Translations under genes and position numbers: made by a program | The notes under the pieces: model-generated | Database searches by the model: none | Told to the model about the DNA's origin: nothing | The model's input: the letters and a program-made list of their open reading frames with translations, nothing else | NCBI RefSeq assembly: GCF_917627385.1 | Contig: NZ_CAKJTL010000151.1 | Span: 1 to 36,207, forward strand | Direction: 5' to 3' | Length of the DNA stretch: 36,207 bases | Source of the DNA: Protofrankia sp. CiT1 | Lineage (GTDB): Bacteria > Actinomycetota > Actinomycetes > Frankiales > Frankiaceae | Shown here: positions 28,888-36,207 of the stretch, piece by piece | How the letters are laid out: each line of letters starts with the position of its first letter | Numbering within the stretch: the stretch's first letter is position 1

Positions 28888-31521
28888 CTAAGCGGCAAGA
28901 TCCGCGGGTGGCACAGGATACCCGAGGAAGAAGCCCTGCCCCTCGTCACAGCCGAGGTCACGAAGCAACGTGCAGACCTCGTCCGACTCGATGCCCTCGG
29001 CAACCACCCGAAGATCGAGATTGTGGGCAAGATCAATGATTGATCGCACGATCGAGAAATCCTTGGGGCGACGCGCCACGTTCAGCACGAATGATTTATC
29101 GATTTTCAGGTCGTGCACTGGGAGATCACGCAGATAGGCGAGAGAGGAGTATCCGGTCCCGAAATCATCCACGGAGATCCGAATCCCGGCGCGCCCCAAC
29201 TGGGTGATAACGGTCATCGCGTTGCGGGTGTTCACCATCACGGCGCTCTCGGTGAGCTCGAGTTCAAGCGCCTGCGGTGGCATACCGGTCCGCTCCAGTT
29301 CCGCCTGTACGGTCGAGAGCAGCTCCGCGTCGTGCAACATCCGTGCTGAGACGTTCACCGCCACGGGCAGCAACCGACCCGCGTCCCACCATGATCGGGC
29401 CTGGTCCAGCGCGAGCATCAGAACTCGACGGGTCAACGGCCTGACCAGGTTGCTCTGCTCGGCGAACGGAACGAAACGGCCCGGCTCGACCAGGCCGTGC
29501 GTCGGATGCTGCCAGCGAACCAGTGCCTCGACCGCCGTGGTCCGCCCGGTGCGCAGATCGACCTTGGGCTGGTAATGCAGGACCAGCTGGCCGCCCGCGA
29601 TCGCCGAGCGCAGACCACCGAGCAGCTCGAGGCGCTCACGGCGGTTCTGGTCGGCGTCGGGGGCGTAGACGGCCACCCCGACCGACAGCTGTTTGGCCCG
29701 GTACATAGCCACGTCAGCGCACCGCACCAACGTTCCTGGATCACGTCCGTCAGCGGGAGCGAGCGCGATCCCGATACTTCCGTCCACGCTGAGCGGGAGA
29801 GCGCCGACATCGATACGTTCGGCCAGCGCGGCACGCACCCGGCTCGCGGCCGCCAGGGCGTCAGCGGCTCCCCGCGGCGCCGACGGCAACAGGATCGCGA
29901 ACTCGTCCCCGCCGAGGCGGGCGACCGTCGTGGCCGGGCCGGTGGCGCGCCGCAGCCGCGCCGCCACCTCACGGAGCACGTCGTCGCCAGCACTGTGTCC
30001 CAGCGTGTCGTTGATCTCCTTGAACCGGTCAAGATCCATCAATAGCAGAGCCAGCGCGACGCCGTCGATCTCGGTCGCCCGCAACGCCTCTGAGATCCGC
30101 TTATGCAGGAAGACCCTGTTGGCCAGACCGGTCAGCGGGTCGTGCAGAGCCTGGTGGCGGATCTCACGCTCAGCGCCATCCCGTTCGATCGCGGCAGCCA
30201 GCACGTTGGCGACCGACTGGACGAAGTCCGCCTCGTCGGCGGCGAAGGCCCGCGGGTACGGCCCGTGCGCCACCAGCACGGCGTGCCCACGGCCAGCCGT
30301 GCCGATACGGGCGGCGACCCCGAGGGGAGCCGTCCCGTGCCTGACGACCGTGGGGCGATCCGACGCCAGCGCGGCCGCGATGACCGCGGCGACCGGGTCC
30401 GCCCGGTCCGCCTGCTCCACCGGCTCCAGCACCGCGCACTCGGGCAGGTCCAGGGTGACGCGGACCAGCTGGACAGCCTCCGCGAGCAGGTCTGGGACGG
30501 TCATCCCGCCCAGGGCACGCTGACCGAGCTGAGCGACGGCCGCTTGCAGCCGTTCCGCCCGCCGCAGATCCGTGACATCCTGCAACACGAATGCGATCAG
30601 CTCTTGGCGCCCTTCCACGTTCGGGATGACCGAGACCCGTAGCGCCCGCTCCCCGCCAGGCCCGCCGGGATCGGGGTCGGCCCGGCTGACGAGGTTGACG
30701 TCACCGTGCTGCGGACGGCCGGTCCGCGCCGCGGTGGCCACCAGTCCCCACTCGCCGTCCAGCGCGGCTCCCTCCCCGCGCGGACGCAACAGGAATCCCA
30801 GCCTGTCCAGGGGCTCGCCGGCCCGCAGCCGCTCGCCGAGCAGGCGGTCAACGACCCGCGACGTCCGGCGCAGACCCAGCGTGCGGTCGTAGACCGCGAC
30901 ACCGACCGGAAGCTCGTCCGCTGGCGTGCCCCCGGAAACAAGCTCCAACAGCGCCATATGCTCACCGACCGTCTCAGCTCCCAGCCGGCCACGGGTCACA
31001 TCAATAATCGTCCCCGAATTGCCTGAAACCTCACCGTCCGGCGTTCGCAGCACATTGGCACGGATCTCGACACGCCGGTACGCACCGTCGCTGGTCCGGT
31101 AGCGGGCCACATGCCGGCAATGATCGAAACCGCCGGCCACCACCGCCATGAACAGTGCGATCGTCTGGTCGTATTCATCCGGGTGGACGTAGTCGAGGAA
31201 GTGGCTCCCCAGCGACGCGATGACATCGAAACCGGTCACCGTCGTCCATGCCTGGTTGAGATATGTCCAGCGCCCCTCGGCGTCGGTCTGGAAGACGACC
31301 TCGGTGAGGCTGTCGAGGACACCCCGGCCGGAACCATCTATCGCGACGGGCATCAGCCCGTCAGGCGTGGCGTTGCCACGTTGGGCAACAGGCGGTTCGC
31401 GCACATCCCGGCCGTGGCGGCTGTTGCTGTGTCGTGACCTGGCCGGTCCGCCGACGACATCCTGGCGCCCCGCACAGAGCGGCAGCATCGCCGCATCCGG
31501 ATTGTGACCTTGGAGGGACAT
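28888..31521 (-). CDS. PAS-GAF-GGDEF-EAL protein, probably bifunctional in cyclic di-GMP turnover
   Basis: The 877-residue soluble protein has an N-terminal PAS (~66-176; VVFQTDAEGRWTYLNQAW), a degenerate second PAS (~200-318), a GAF-like segment (~325-447), then GGDEF (~455-620) and EAL (~632-875). The cyclase motif is intact (RLGGDEF, 535-541), with MDLDRFKEINDTLGH for metal and nucleotide binding. The usual RxxD inhibitory site upstream of GGDEF is absent. The phosphodiesterase residues are all visible: EALVRW, NVSARML, ELELTESAVM, SVDDFGTGYSSL, DLKIDKSFV, EGIES and GQGFFLGYP. Both activities are therefore possible, with the sensory domains setting the balance. No membrane segment is seen. 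It is divergent from the DUF5995 gene; only 48 AT-rich bases separate the two starts. Confidence 0.93.
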   Translation of the reverse strand: MSLQGHNPDAAMLPLCAGRQDVVGGPARSRHSNSRHGRDVREPPVAQRGNATPDGLMPVAIDGSGRGVLDSLTEVVFQTDAEGRWTYLNQAWTTVTGFDVIASLGSHFLDYVHPDEYDQTIALFMAVVAGGFDHCRHVARYRTSDGAYRRVEIRANVLRTPDGEVSGNSGTIIDVTRGRLGAETVGEHMALLELVSGGTPADELPVGVAVYDRTLGLRRTSRVVDRLLGERLRAGEPLDRLGFLLRPRGEGAALDGEWGLVATAARTGRPQHGDVNLVSRADPDPGGPGGERALRVSVIPNVEGRQELIAFVLQDVTDLRRAERLQAAVAQLGQRALGGMTVPDLLAEAVQLVRVTLDLPECAVLEPVEQADRADPVAAVIAAALASDRPTVVRHGTAPLGVAARIGTAGRGHAVLVAHGPYPRAFAADEADFVQSVANVLAAAIERDGAEREIRHQALHDPLTGLANRVFLHKRISEALRATEIDGVALALLLMDLDRFKEINDTLGHSAGDDVLREVAARLRRATGPATTVARLGGDEFAILLPSAPRGAADALAAASRVRAALAERIDVGALPLSVDGSIGIALAPADGRDPGTLVRCADVAMYRAKQLSVGVAVYAPDADQNRRERLELLGGLRSAIAGGQLVLHYQPKVDLRTGRTTAVEALVRWQHPTHGLVEPGRFVPFAEQSNLVRPLTRRVLMLALDQARSWWDAGRLLPVAVNVSARMLHDAELLSTVQAELERTGMPPQALELELTESAVMVNTRNAMTVITQLGRAGIRISVDDFGTGYSSLAYLRDLPVHDLKIDKSFVLNVARRPKDFSIVRSIIDLAHNLDLRVVAEGIESDEVCTLLRDLGCDEGQGFFLGYPVPPADLAA

Positions 31522-31569
31522 AGCGCAGCATTATCACGACTCTTCATCCAGCTGTAAATGCTTTAAGTT
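31522..31569. promoter_or_regulatory. Compact divergent promoter between the GGDEF-EAL and DUF5995 genes
   Basis: The 48-base AT-rich gap must hold the start signals of both genes. TGTAAATGCTTTAAGTTATG at its right edge is notably AT-rich. No reliable -10/-35 boxes can be assigned. Confidence 0.4.
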
Positions 31570-32532
31570 ATGGCCTGGCTACCATGCCATCCCATGGGAT
31601 GGCTACGAAGCGCAGTCATAACACTACTGATAGTTGCTCCACCGCTGGCCGGGATGCCTGATCGAGCCGCGGCCGAGCCTGCGGGGCATCGATTTCCCCC
31701 ACCTTGCGTAACCGGCTCGCCGGCATGCGTACAGGAAACAGTGACAACTATGCGTAACCGCCTCAGGCCACTAGCGGACTACTGCGACCACCGCGCGGTC
31801 TTCTCCCTCGCCTACCTGCGCACGACTGAGGCATTTCGCGACACCGCCTCACAGCTGGGCTCCTTCGCGGATCCCGAGTGGGTCAACGCCGAGGACGCAT
31901 TGTTCGCCGCGTACTACTTCCGGGCGTTCGACCGGTTCCAGGCGTCTGGCCAGTGGTCGGCGGACCGTCCCGCAGACGTGCCACCAGCCTGGCGGGTGGC
32001 GTTCAGCGCGGCCGCCACAACGACGCTCTCAGCCGCTGGTGACCTGCTGCTCGGCATGAACGCCCACATCACCCGCGACCTGCCGTTCGTTCTCGCCGAG
32101 CTGGGCCTGGTCGGCCCCGGTGGGCGCAGCCACAAGGGCGACCACGACCGCATCAACGCGATCCTGGCGAGCGTGCTGGATCCGTTGCTGGCGGAGGAGG
32201 CAGCCCGTTTCGACCCGCACCTGGATGACGAGACAAACGACTATGGTCTCGGCCGGGACGATCTGTTGGGAATGCTGGTGGCATGGCGGGAACGCGCCTG
32301 GCAAGATGCCGAACGGTTGGTCGCCGCCAGCGGCACCGAAGAGTACGCCGTTGTCGCGCGCGCGATCGAGAGCAGCGCCGAAGCCCGCGCCCGGTTGCTC
32401 TGGGTGCTGCTTGCCGACGAACAACCGGCGGCCACGCCGATGTCCCGGGACGTCTGGTGCGCGCGCCACCGGGTGTCCAGCGCGGCGTCCGAGGCCGCGG
32501 CGACGCCGGTATACCCAGCGGCCGGCCGCTAA
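31570..32532 (+). CDS. Secreted DUF5995 family protein
   Basis: The 320-residue protein has a signal peptide (WLRSAVITLLIVAPPLAG, with cleavage possible after RAAAEP) and a largely helical domain of the DUF5995 type. Conserved features are MRNRLRPLADYCDHRAVFSLAYLRTTE, GDLLLGMNAHITRDLPFVLA and RSHKGDHDRINAILA. The repeated His/Asp pattern could bind metal, but the family's activity is not known to me. The ATG at 31570 is listed; an in-frame ATG at 31594 gives a more standard signal peptide and may be the true start. Its TAA stop (32530-32532) is the first three bases of a MITE-like repeat, so the native C-terminus may have been altered. Confidence 0.75.
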   Translation: MAWLPCHPMGWLRSAVITLLIVAPPLAGMPDRAAAEPAGHRFPPPCVTGSPACVQETVTTMRNRLRPLADYCDHRAVFSLAYLRTTEAFRDTASQLGSFADPEWVNAEDALFAAYYFRAFDRFQASGQWSADRPADVPPAWRVAFSAAATTTLSAAGDLLLGMNAHITRDLPFVLAELGLVGPGGRSHKGDHDRINAILASVLDPLLAEEAARFDPHLDDETNDYGLGRDDLLGMLVAWRERAWQDAERLVAASGTEEYAVVARAIESSAEARARLLWVLLADEQPAATPMSRDVWCARHRVSSAASEAAATPVYPAAGR

Positions 32533-32697
32533 GAGCGACCGGCAATAGGGGACGCGGCGTCGCGGGGCCAGGGTACGCACCTCACCGCGTTGTCGTCGGT
32601 CGACGCCCACAACCAGGGCGTCTTCCTCCTCCGCCTGGCGATCTACGTACCCCACCCACGTTCCTTGATCCACACCCCTATTGCCGGGCGCTCTAAG
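32530..32697. mobile_element. MITE-like element with terminal inverted repeats of the R2 family
   Basis: The left end TAAGAGCGACCGGCAATAGG and the inverted right end (32676-32697) match at 20 of 22 positions, enclosing about 124 bases without a convincing gene. The right half (32657-32697) is a longer inverted R2 copy. The element begins on the stop codon of the DUF5995 gene. No transposase is encoded, so any mobility would need one in trans. No clear target-site duplication is visible. Confidence 0.6.
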
Positions 32698-32711
32698 GCA
32701 CACTTGGTTGC

Positions 32712-33215
32712 GTGGGACATTATCGACACGGCCGCAAGGTTCCAGCATTACCGCCCGCGCAGCACAACGCGATCAGAGCCGTCAGTATCGTGCTGGTCTT
32801 CGCCCTGGTCGCGTTGACCACTTGGCGGCCCGCCCTATTCGCCGCGCCGGCGCTCGTGGTGATTGTCGGGCTCGCCGGCCTGGACCAGTCCGTCGTCACC
32901 GCCGGTGGCCGAGCCCGGCCCGCGGGCACGGGCACGGGCGATCCCCTCGGACGCGGAGCAGCCGAGGGTGTTTCCGGCCTGGATGATCCCGACAGCCACG
33001 CCGACACCGCGGCCATCACCCTGGCGCTGCCTCGCGGGCGGTCAGCCGGTTCTCGTCTCCGGCCGTCGCCCGACGACAGCCGGGCAACGGCTGGAGACGA
33101 CGTGCTCTCCTGGTCGCCCCTGGACGAAGCCGGGCTGGATGATCCGCTCGCCACCCACACGATGGCGATCGACATGCGGGTGCTCCTGGATGACGGCCCT
33201 GCCTGGGTACGCTGA
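32712..33215 (+). CDS. Small hypothetical membrane protein
   Basis: The 167-residue frame has a basic N-terminus, a hydrophobic region AVSIVLVFALVALTTW-x-PALFAAPALVVIVGLAGL (~23-57) that would form one hairpin of two membrane segments, and a long polar, Asp/Arg-rich disordered tail. It is not recognised. The membrane-protein-like composition of the first third argues for a real gene, but the GTG start at 32712 has no clear ribosome-binding site and the tail could be chance coding in GC-rich DNA. It starts 15 bases after the MITE-like element, which could have displaced its original promoter. Confidence 0.45.
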   Translation: MGHYRHGRKVPALPPAQHNAIRAVSIVLVFALVALTTWRPALFAAPALVVIVGLAGLDQSVVTAGGRARPAGTGTGDPLGRGAAEGVSGLDDPDSHADTAAITLALPRGRSAGSRLRPSPDDSRATAGDDVLSWSPLDEAGLDDPLATHTMAIDMRVLLDDGPAWVR

Positions 33216-33236
33216 CCGCTGCTGCCAGCTCTTCTC

Positions 33237-33264
33237 ATCCGCTACGAGCGACCGGCAAGCGGAT
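33237..33264. terminator. Inverted repeat with an R2 core between convergent genes
   Basis: ATCCGCT (33237-33243) and AGCGGAT (33258-33264) form a 7-bp stem whose loop holds GAGCGACCGGCAA, the R2 start motif. It lies 22 bases after the stop of the small membrane protein gene. The rest of 33216-33352 has only a 5-bp GGCTC/GAGCC hairpin at 33317-33329. Confidence 0.45.
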
Positions 33265-33352
33265 TGTTGGCGTACGAATTTGATCTTCGCTGGTAGCGTA
33301 CCGCGCCCGGGAAGGTGGCTCCGGGAGCCGACGGTTCACTTTTCGGCAAGCC

Positions 33353-33616
33353 CTACCCAGCGCTGCCCTGATCACCGTTTTCCCGGGCCATGAGGAGGGC
33401 GAGGACCTGCGCGGTGGCGTGGCGGACCGCGTCCGCGTCACCACCGTCCCGCCCCGCCGCGAGACCGATGAGAAACGCGGTGACCGGAGCGGCGGGCCGG
33501 GCGACGCCGTGCGCGACATCACGCGCGAGATCGAGCACACCGGGGACGTCAAGCTGAGTGGGGTCAAGGCCAAGCGCGCCGGCCGCCGCGGCCACCCAGT
33601 CATCAAGAGCGCTCAC
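33353..33616 (-). CDS. DUF6457 family protein linked to molybdenum cofactor genes
   Basis: The 87-residue helical protein reads SALDDWVAAAAGALGLDPTQLDVPGVLDLARDVAHGVARPAAPVTAFLIGLAAG, the signature of DUF6457. This family usually sits next to, or is fused with, MobA in actinobacteria. Its function is not established; an accessory role in molybdenum-cofactor maturation is inferred from context. The GTG at 33616 overlaps the mobA stop by 4 bases (GTGA), so it is translationally coupled as the last gene of the moaA-mobA operon. Confidence 0.8.
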   Translation of the reverse strand: MSALDDWVAAAAGALGLDPTQLDVPGVLDLARDVAHGVARPAAPVTAFLIGLAAGRDGGDADAVRHATAQVLALLMARENGDQGSAG

Positions 33617-34227
33617 CGAGCCATCCTCGCCCACCGGCGTGCCCGCTCGAGATCCGCCGGCTCGTCGCAGTCCAGCGTGGTGCGCTCATCGGCGGGTACC
33701 GCCACCACCCGTGGGCCGGCCAGCACCGACCGCAGCGCCACCCCGGCAGGCGCGGTGGGGAGCCGCGCCCGCAGCACGGATGTGCGCCATACCCCGGTCA
33801 GGTACTGGCGCCGACCGGCCGGATCAATCAGGAGCGCGCCCCACAGCGGAGCAGCACCGCGCTGGCCGGCTCCGGTGGTCTCCCGGTCAGCGCCGCCCAC
33901 GGCCCGCACGAGCGCGGCGACCGTTCCCGCGGTGAGAAACGGGAGATCGGCCGCAAGCACGGCAACCAGCGGTGCGCTCACCAGCTCCAGCCCGGCGGCA
34001 AGAGCGGCGACCGGCCCCCCGCCGGGCGGCCGCTCACAGGTCCAGGCCACCGGGCGTGCCAGCCGGACCGGACGTACCGGCCCGACCACGATCACCTCGC
34101 GCGCGGTGGCCACCGCCGCGAGAACACAATCAAGCAAGGTCCGGCCACCGACGGTCGCCAGCGGCTTGTCCGCACCGCCGAGGCGGCGGGCCGACCCGCC
34201 GGCAAGCACCACCGCGTCCCAGCTCAT
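33613..34227 (-). CDS. mobA: Molybdenum cofactor guanylyltransferase
   Basis: The 204-residue nucleotidyltransferase attaches GMP to molybdopterin. The N-terminal nucleotide-binding motif is classic (AVVLAGGSARRLGGADKPLATVGGRTLLD), followed by ERPPGGGPVAALAAGLE and VAVLAADLPFLTAGT with the metal-binding Asp. The C-terminal part has LDCDEPADLERAR. A CTP-specific MocA-type enzyme is a possible alternative, but the motif pattern and MoaA neighbour favour MobA. The ATG at 34227 overlaps the moaA stop (ATGA), giving translational coupling. The product is slightly longer than E. coli MobA. Confidence 0.88.
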   Translation of the reverse strand: MSWDAVVLAGGSARRLGGADKPLATVGGRTLLDCVLAAVATAREVIVVGPVRPVRLARPVAWTCERPPGGGPVAALAAGLELVSAPLVAVLAADLPFLTAGTVAALVRAVGGADRETTGAGQRGAAPLWGALLIDPAGRRQYLTGVWRTSVLRARLPTAPAGVALRSVLAGPRVVAVPADERTTLDCDEPADLERARRWARMAR

Positions 34228-35210
34228 CCGCCGATCGCCGACATCGGTCGCGACGGCTGCGCAAAGTCCGGGCCGTTGACACCGTGCCCGGCGCGCTTGC
34301 CCCGGACGGCCGCGGCCCACAGGTGCGCAAGGTCCGCGTCGTCGGCCCCGGCCCGCATCGGCGTGCGCAGATTGGTCTCCGTGTCAGCGAACAGGCAGGA
34401 ACGGAACTGCCCGTCAGCGGTGAGACGGACCCGGTCGCAGGCGGCGCAGAACGGCGCGGTCACCGAGCCGATCACTCCGACCGTTCCGGGCCCGCCGTCC
34501 ACGGCGAACAACTCGGCCGGCGCGCTACCGCGACCGGGCAGCGCGGTGACGGTGAACTCGGACCGGAGCCTGGCGAGGATCTCCGCTCCGGTGACCATCA
34601 CGCCACGATCCCAGCTGTGCTGGGGGTCGAGCGGCATCTGCTCGATGAAGCGCAGGGCGTAGCCTCGCTCCAGGCACCATCGCAGCAGGGACGGCGCCTC
34701 GTCATCGTTGACGTCCCGCAGGAGCACCGCGTTGACCTTCACCGGTGCCAGCCCTGCCGTGGCCGCGGCGGCCAGACCCGCGCACACATCCGCAAGCCGA
34801 TCCCGATGTGTCATCGCCAAATAACGGTCAGCGCGTAACGTGTCCAGCGAAACGTTCACCCGGTCCAGGCCGGCCACGCGCAGCGCGGCGGCAAAACGGG
34901 CCAGCGACGTGCCGTTGGTGGTCATGGACAGCTGGACGCGGGGACGCAGCATCGCCAGCTGGGCGACGAGGTCGACCAGGCCCGGCCGAACCGTCGGCTC
35001 ACCGCCGGTCAGCCTGATCTCGTTCACGCCGAGCCGGGTGACCGCTATCCGCGCGAGCCGGACAACCTCGGCGTCGGTCAGCATCTCCGCCCCCGGCAGC
35101 CAGGCCAGGCCGTCAGCGGGCATGCAGTAGGTACACCGCAGGTTGCAGCGGTCGGTCAGTGAAATCCGCAGATCGGTGGCGACCCGCCCGAAGGAATCCC
35201 GTAACGCCAC
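34224..35210 (-). CDS. moaA: GTP 3',8-cyclase
   Basis: The 328-residue radical-SAM enzyme performs the first step of molybdenum-cofactor synthesis, converting GTP to 3',8-cyclo-H2GTP. The N-terminal 4Fe-4S site is C22-x3-C26-x2-C29 (DRCNLRCTYCMP), the SAM-binding GGEP is in RLTGGEPTVRPG, and the second, GTP-binding cluster is supplied by CAACDRVRLTADGQFRSC. The C-terminus ends in Gly-Gly, as MoaA function requires. The GTG at 35210 gives the usual start before FGRVATDLRISLTD. It is the first gene of a three-gene operon with mobA and DUF6457. The 212-base divergent gap to the polyphosphate glucokinase gene shows no clear regulatory motif. Confidence 0.95.
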   Translation of the reverse strand: MALRDSFGRVATDLRISLTDRCNLRCTYCMPADGLAWLPGAEMLTDAEVVRLARIAVTRLGVNEIRLTGGEPTVRPGLVDLVAQLAMLRPRVQLSMTTNGTSLARFAAALRVAGLDRVNVSLDTLRADRYLAMTHRDRLADVCAGLAAAATAGLAPVKVNAVLLRDVNDDEAPSLLRWCLERGYALRFIEQMPLDPQHSWDRGVMVTGAEILARLRSEFTVTALPGRGSAPAELFAVDGGPGTVGVIGSVTAPFCAACDRVRLTADGQFRSCLFADTETNLRTPMRAGADDADLAHLWAAAVRGKRAGHGVNGPDFAQPSRPMSAIGG

Positions 35211-35422
35211 CGTCTCAGCCTAGAGCGGCGTATCCGGCGTGACGCGAGGGGATCGGGCCGGGATACCGGTGTCACACTCAGATGGGCCGGCGAGGCGTGC
35301 CGATCTATGGTGGAGTGGGCGCGGGCTGACCGGGCAGGCCCACGGTGCCGCGCGCCGCGTGGGAGGCGCTGTGCCCGGGTAGGCCCGGTGCGGGTCGGCG
35401 GCAACAGGAGGGCATAGGCGAA

Positions 35423-36207
35423 ATGCAGGTCTTCGGTGTCGACATCGGCGGTACCGGCATCAAGGGTGCACCCGTCGACATTGACGAGGGCAAGCTCACC
35501 GCGCCCCGCGTCCGGATCCCGACGCCGCAGCCGTCGCGGCCACCCGCCATAGCCAGGACCGTCGCCGACGTCGTGGCCCATTTCGGCTGGACGGGGCCGG
35601 TCGGGGCCACCTTTCCCGCCGTGCTCAAAGACGGTGTCGCGAGGACGGCGGCCAACGTCGACCCGAGCTGGGTGGATACCGACCTGGCCGCGACCCTGCG
35701 AACGGTCCTGCCAGGCGGCGCCACGGTGATTAACGACGCTGACGCCGCCGGAATCGCCGAAATGACCTTCGGTGCCGGCCGTGACGTCGGTGGTGTCGTA
35801 CTCATGACGACGTTCGGCACCGGTATCGGCACGGCGCTGTTCCTGCACGGCCAGCTCCTCCCGAACACCGAGTTCGGTCATCTTGAGATCGGCGGGCACG
35901 AGGCGGAGGCCCGAGCCTCCGAGGCGGCCCGGGAACGCGAAGATCTTTCCTGGGAAAAATGGGCGAAGCGGGTCAGCCGCTATCTGAACGCGCTGGAAGC
36001 GCTGCTGTGGCCCGATCTCATCATCATCGGCGGCGGCGCGAGCCGAAAAGCTGATCGCTTTCTCGACCGTCTCGATGTCCGCACCAAGGTGCTCCCCGCC
36101 CAGCTGCAGAACGACGCCGGGATCGTCGGGGCCGCGCTGTTCGCGGCCGGTGACCAGACCCGTCCCAAAGCGGCGGTGCGAACGCCGCGCCGACGGCCGC
36201 CCGCCCC
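35423..36207 (+). CDS. ppgK: Polyphosphate glucokinase, 3' end outside the window
   Basis: The ROK-family kinase phosphorylates glucose with polyphosphate (and usually ATP), a route typical of actinobacteria. The frame is open to the window edge (261 complete codons). Motifs visible are the phosphate-binding VDIGGTGIKGA at the N-terminus, the catalytic Asp in INDADAAGIAEM, TTFGTGIGTALF for phosphate and polyphosphate binding, and LEIGGHEAE for glucose contact. The family is about 250-270 residues, so only the basic tail is cut. The ATG at 35423 is preceded by AGGAGG (35406-35411). It is divergent from moaA. Confidence 0.93.
   Translation, partial: MQVFGVDIGGTGIKGAPVDIDEGKLTAPRVRIPTPQPSRPPAIARTVADVVAHFGWTGPVGATFPAVLKDGVARTAANVDPSWVDTDLAATLRTVLPGGATVINDADAAGIAEMTFGAGRDVGGVVLMTTFGTGIGTALFLHGQLLPNTEFGHLEIGGHEAEARASEAAREREDLSWEKWAKRVSRYLNALEALLWPDLIIIGGGASRKADRFLDRLDVRTKVLPAQLQNDAGIVGAALFAAGDQTRPKAAVRTPRRRPPA

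Noticed and set aside
32653-32697. Reading the inverted R2 copy as a simple terminator
   Set aside because: It pairs with 32530-32551 over about 120 bases and recurs at several other sites, which fits a dispersed element better than a local hairpin.
35156-35899. Minus-strand frame across the right end
   Set aside because: The plus strand encodes an unmistakable polyphosphate glucokinase with family motifs and a good ribosome-binding site, so the minus frame is its shadow.
1-36207. CRISPR array, tRNA or rRNA genes
   Set aside because: No regularly spaced repeats longer than two units, no cloverleaf-like stretches and no rRNA signatures were found by eye. A tool scan could still reveal a missed tRNA.

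Overview
The window reads as chromosome of a high-GC actinomycete. The signs are strong G/C bias at third codon positions, many GTG and a few TTG starts, a PucR-type FasR regulator heading a fabD-fabH-acpP-fabF cluster, a polyphosphate glucokinase, a DUF574 methyltransferase remnant and a MobA-DUF6457 pair. A Frankia-like organism fits best, but that is inference from gene content and style, not a database match. No rRNA, tRNA, CRISPR array or intact transposase was seen.

Layout. Positions 3-587 hold the 3' part of a sugar nucleotidyltransferase. Positions 800-1300 hold a DUF574 methyltransferase cut off by an interspersed repeat. Positions 1366-5441 carry three minus-strand genes: a ketopantoate-reductase-like protein, an EAD-cyclase-TIR fusion and an M20 peptidase. 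Next on the minus strand come a SulP transporter fused to carbonic anhydrase (5813-8317) and alaS (8617-11343). An aminotransferase pseudogene follows, then a polysaccharide block (11974-17694): a DUF4012-protein N-terminal half, a Wzz/BY-kinase, a CapD-type nucleotide-sugar dehydratase and a DegT-family protein whose PLP lysine position is arginine. A small lytic transglycosylase lipoprotein separates this from the fatty-acid block fasR-fabD-fabH-acpP-fabF-accD (18703-25352). On the minus strand follow a divergent FtsH-like AAA+ protease with its lipoprotein neighbour (25511-28562) and a PAS-GAF-GGDEF-EAL protein (28888-31521). The right end has a secreted DUF5995 protein, a MITE-like repeat, a small membrane protein, a translationally coupled moaA-mobA-DUF6457 operon (minus) and a polyphosphate glucokinase that runs off the window.

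How the genes work together. FasR probably controls the fab genes, with fabD/fabH and acpP/fabF coupled by 4-base overlaps; the accD product would be the carboxyltransferase subunit that supplies malonyl-CoA. The polysaccharide block would make a modified UDP-sugar and control polymer length, but parts look eroded (truncated DUF4012 protein, lysine-less DegT protein).

The most interesting candidate is the single protein at 2511-4022, which joins an effector-associated domain, a class III nucleotide-cyclase-like domain and a TIR domain. It looks like a one-polypeptide version of the cyclase-plus-TIR logic of Pycsar antiphage systems. A second theme is small-scale sequence structure at gene 3' ends. 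Short tandem duplications span or touch the stop codons of four genes, and two repeat families abut gene ends or supply the stop codon itself.
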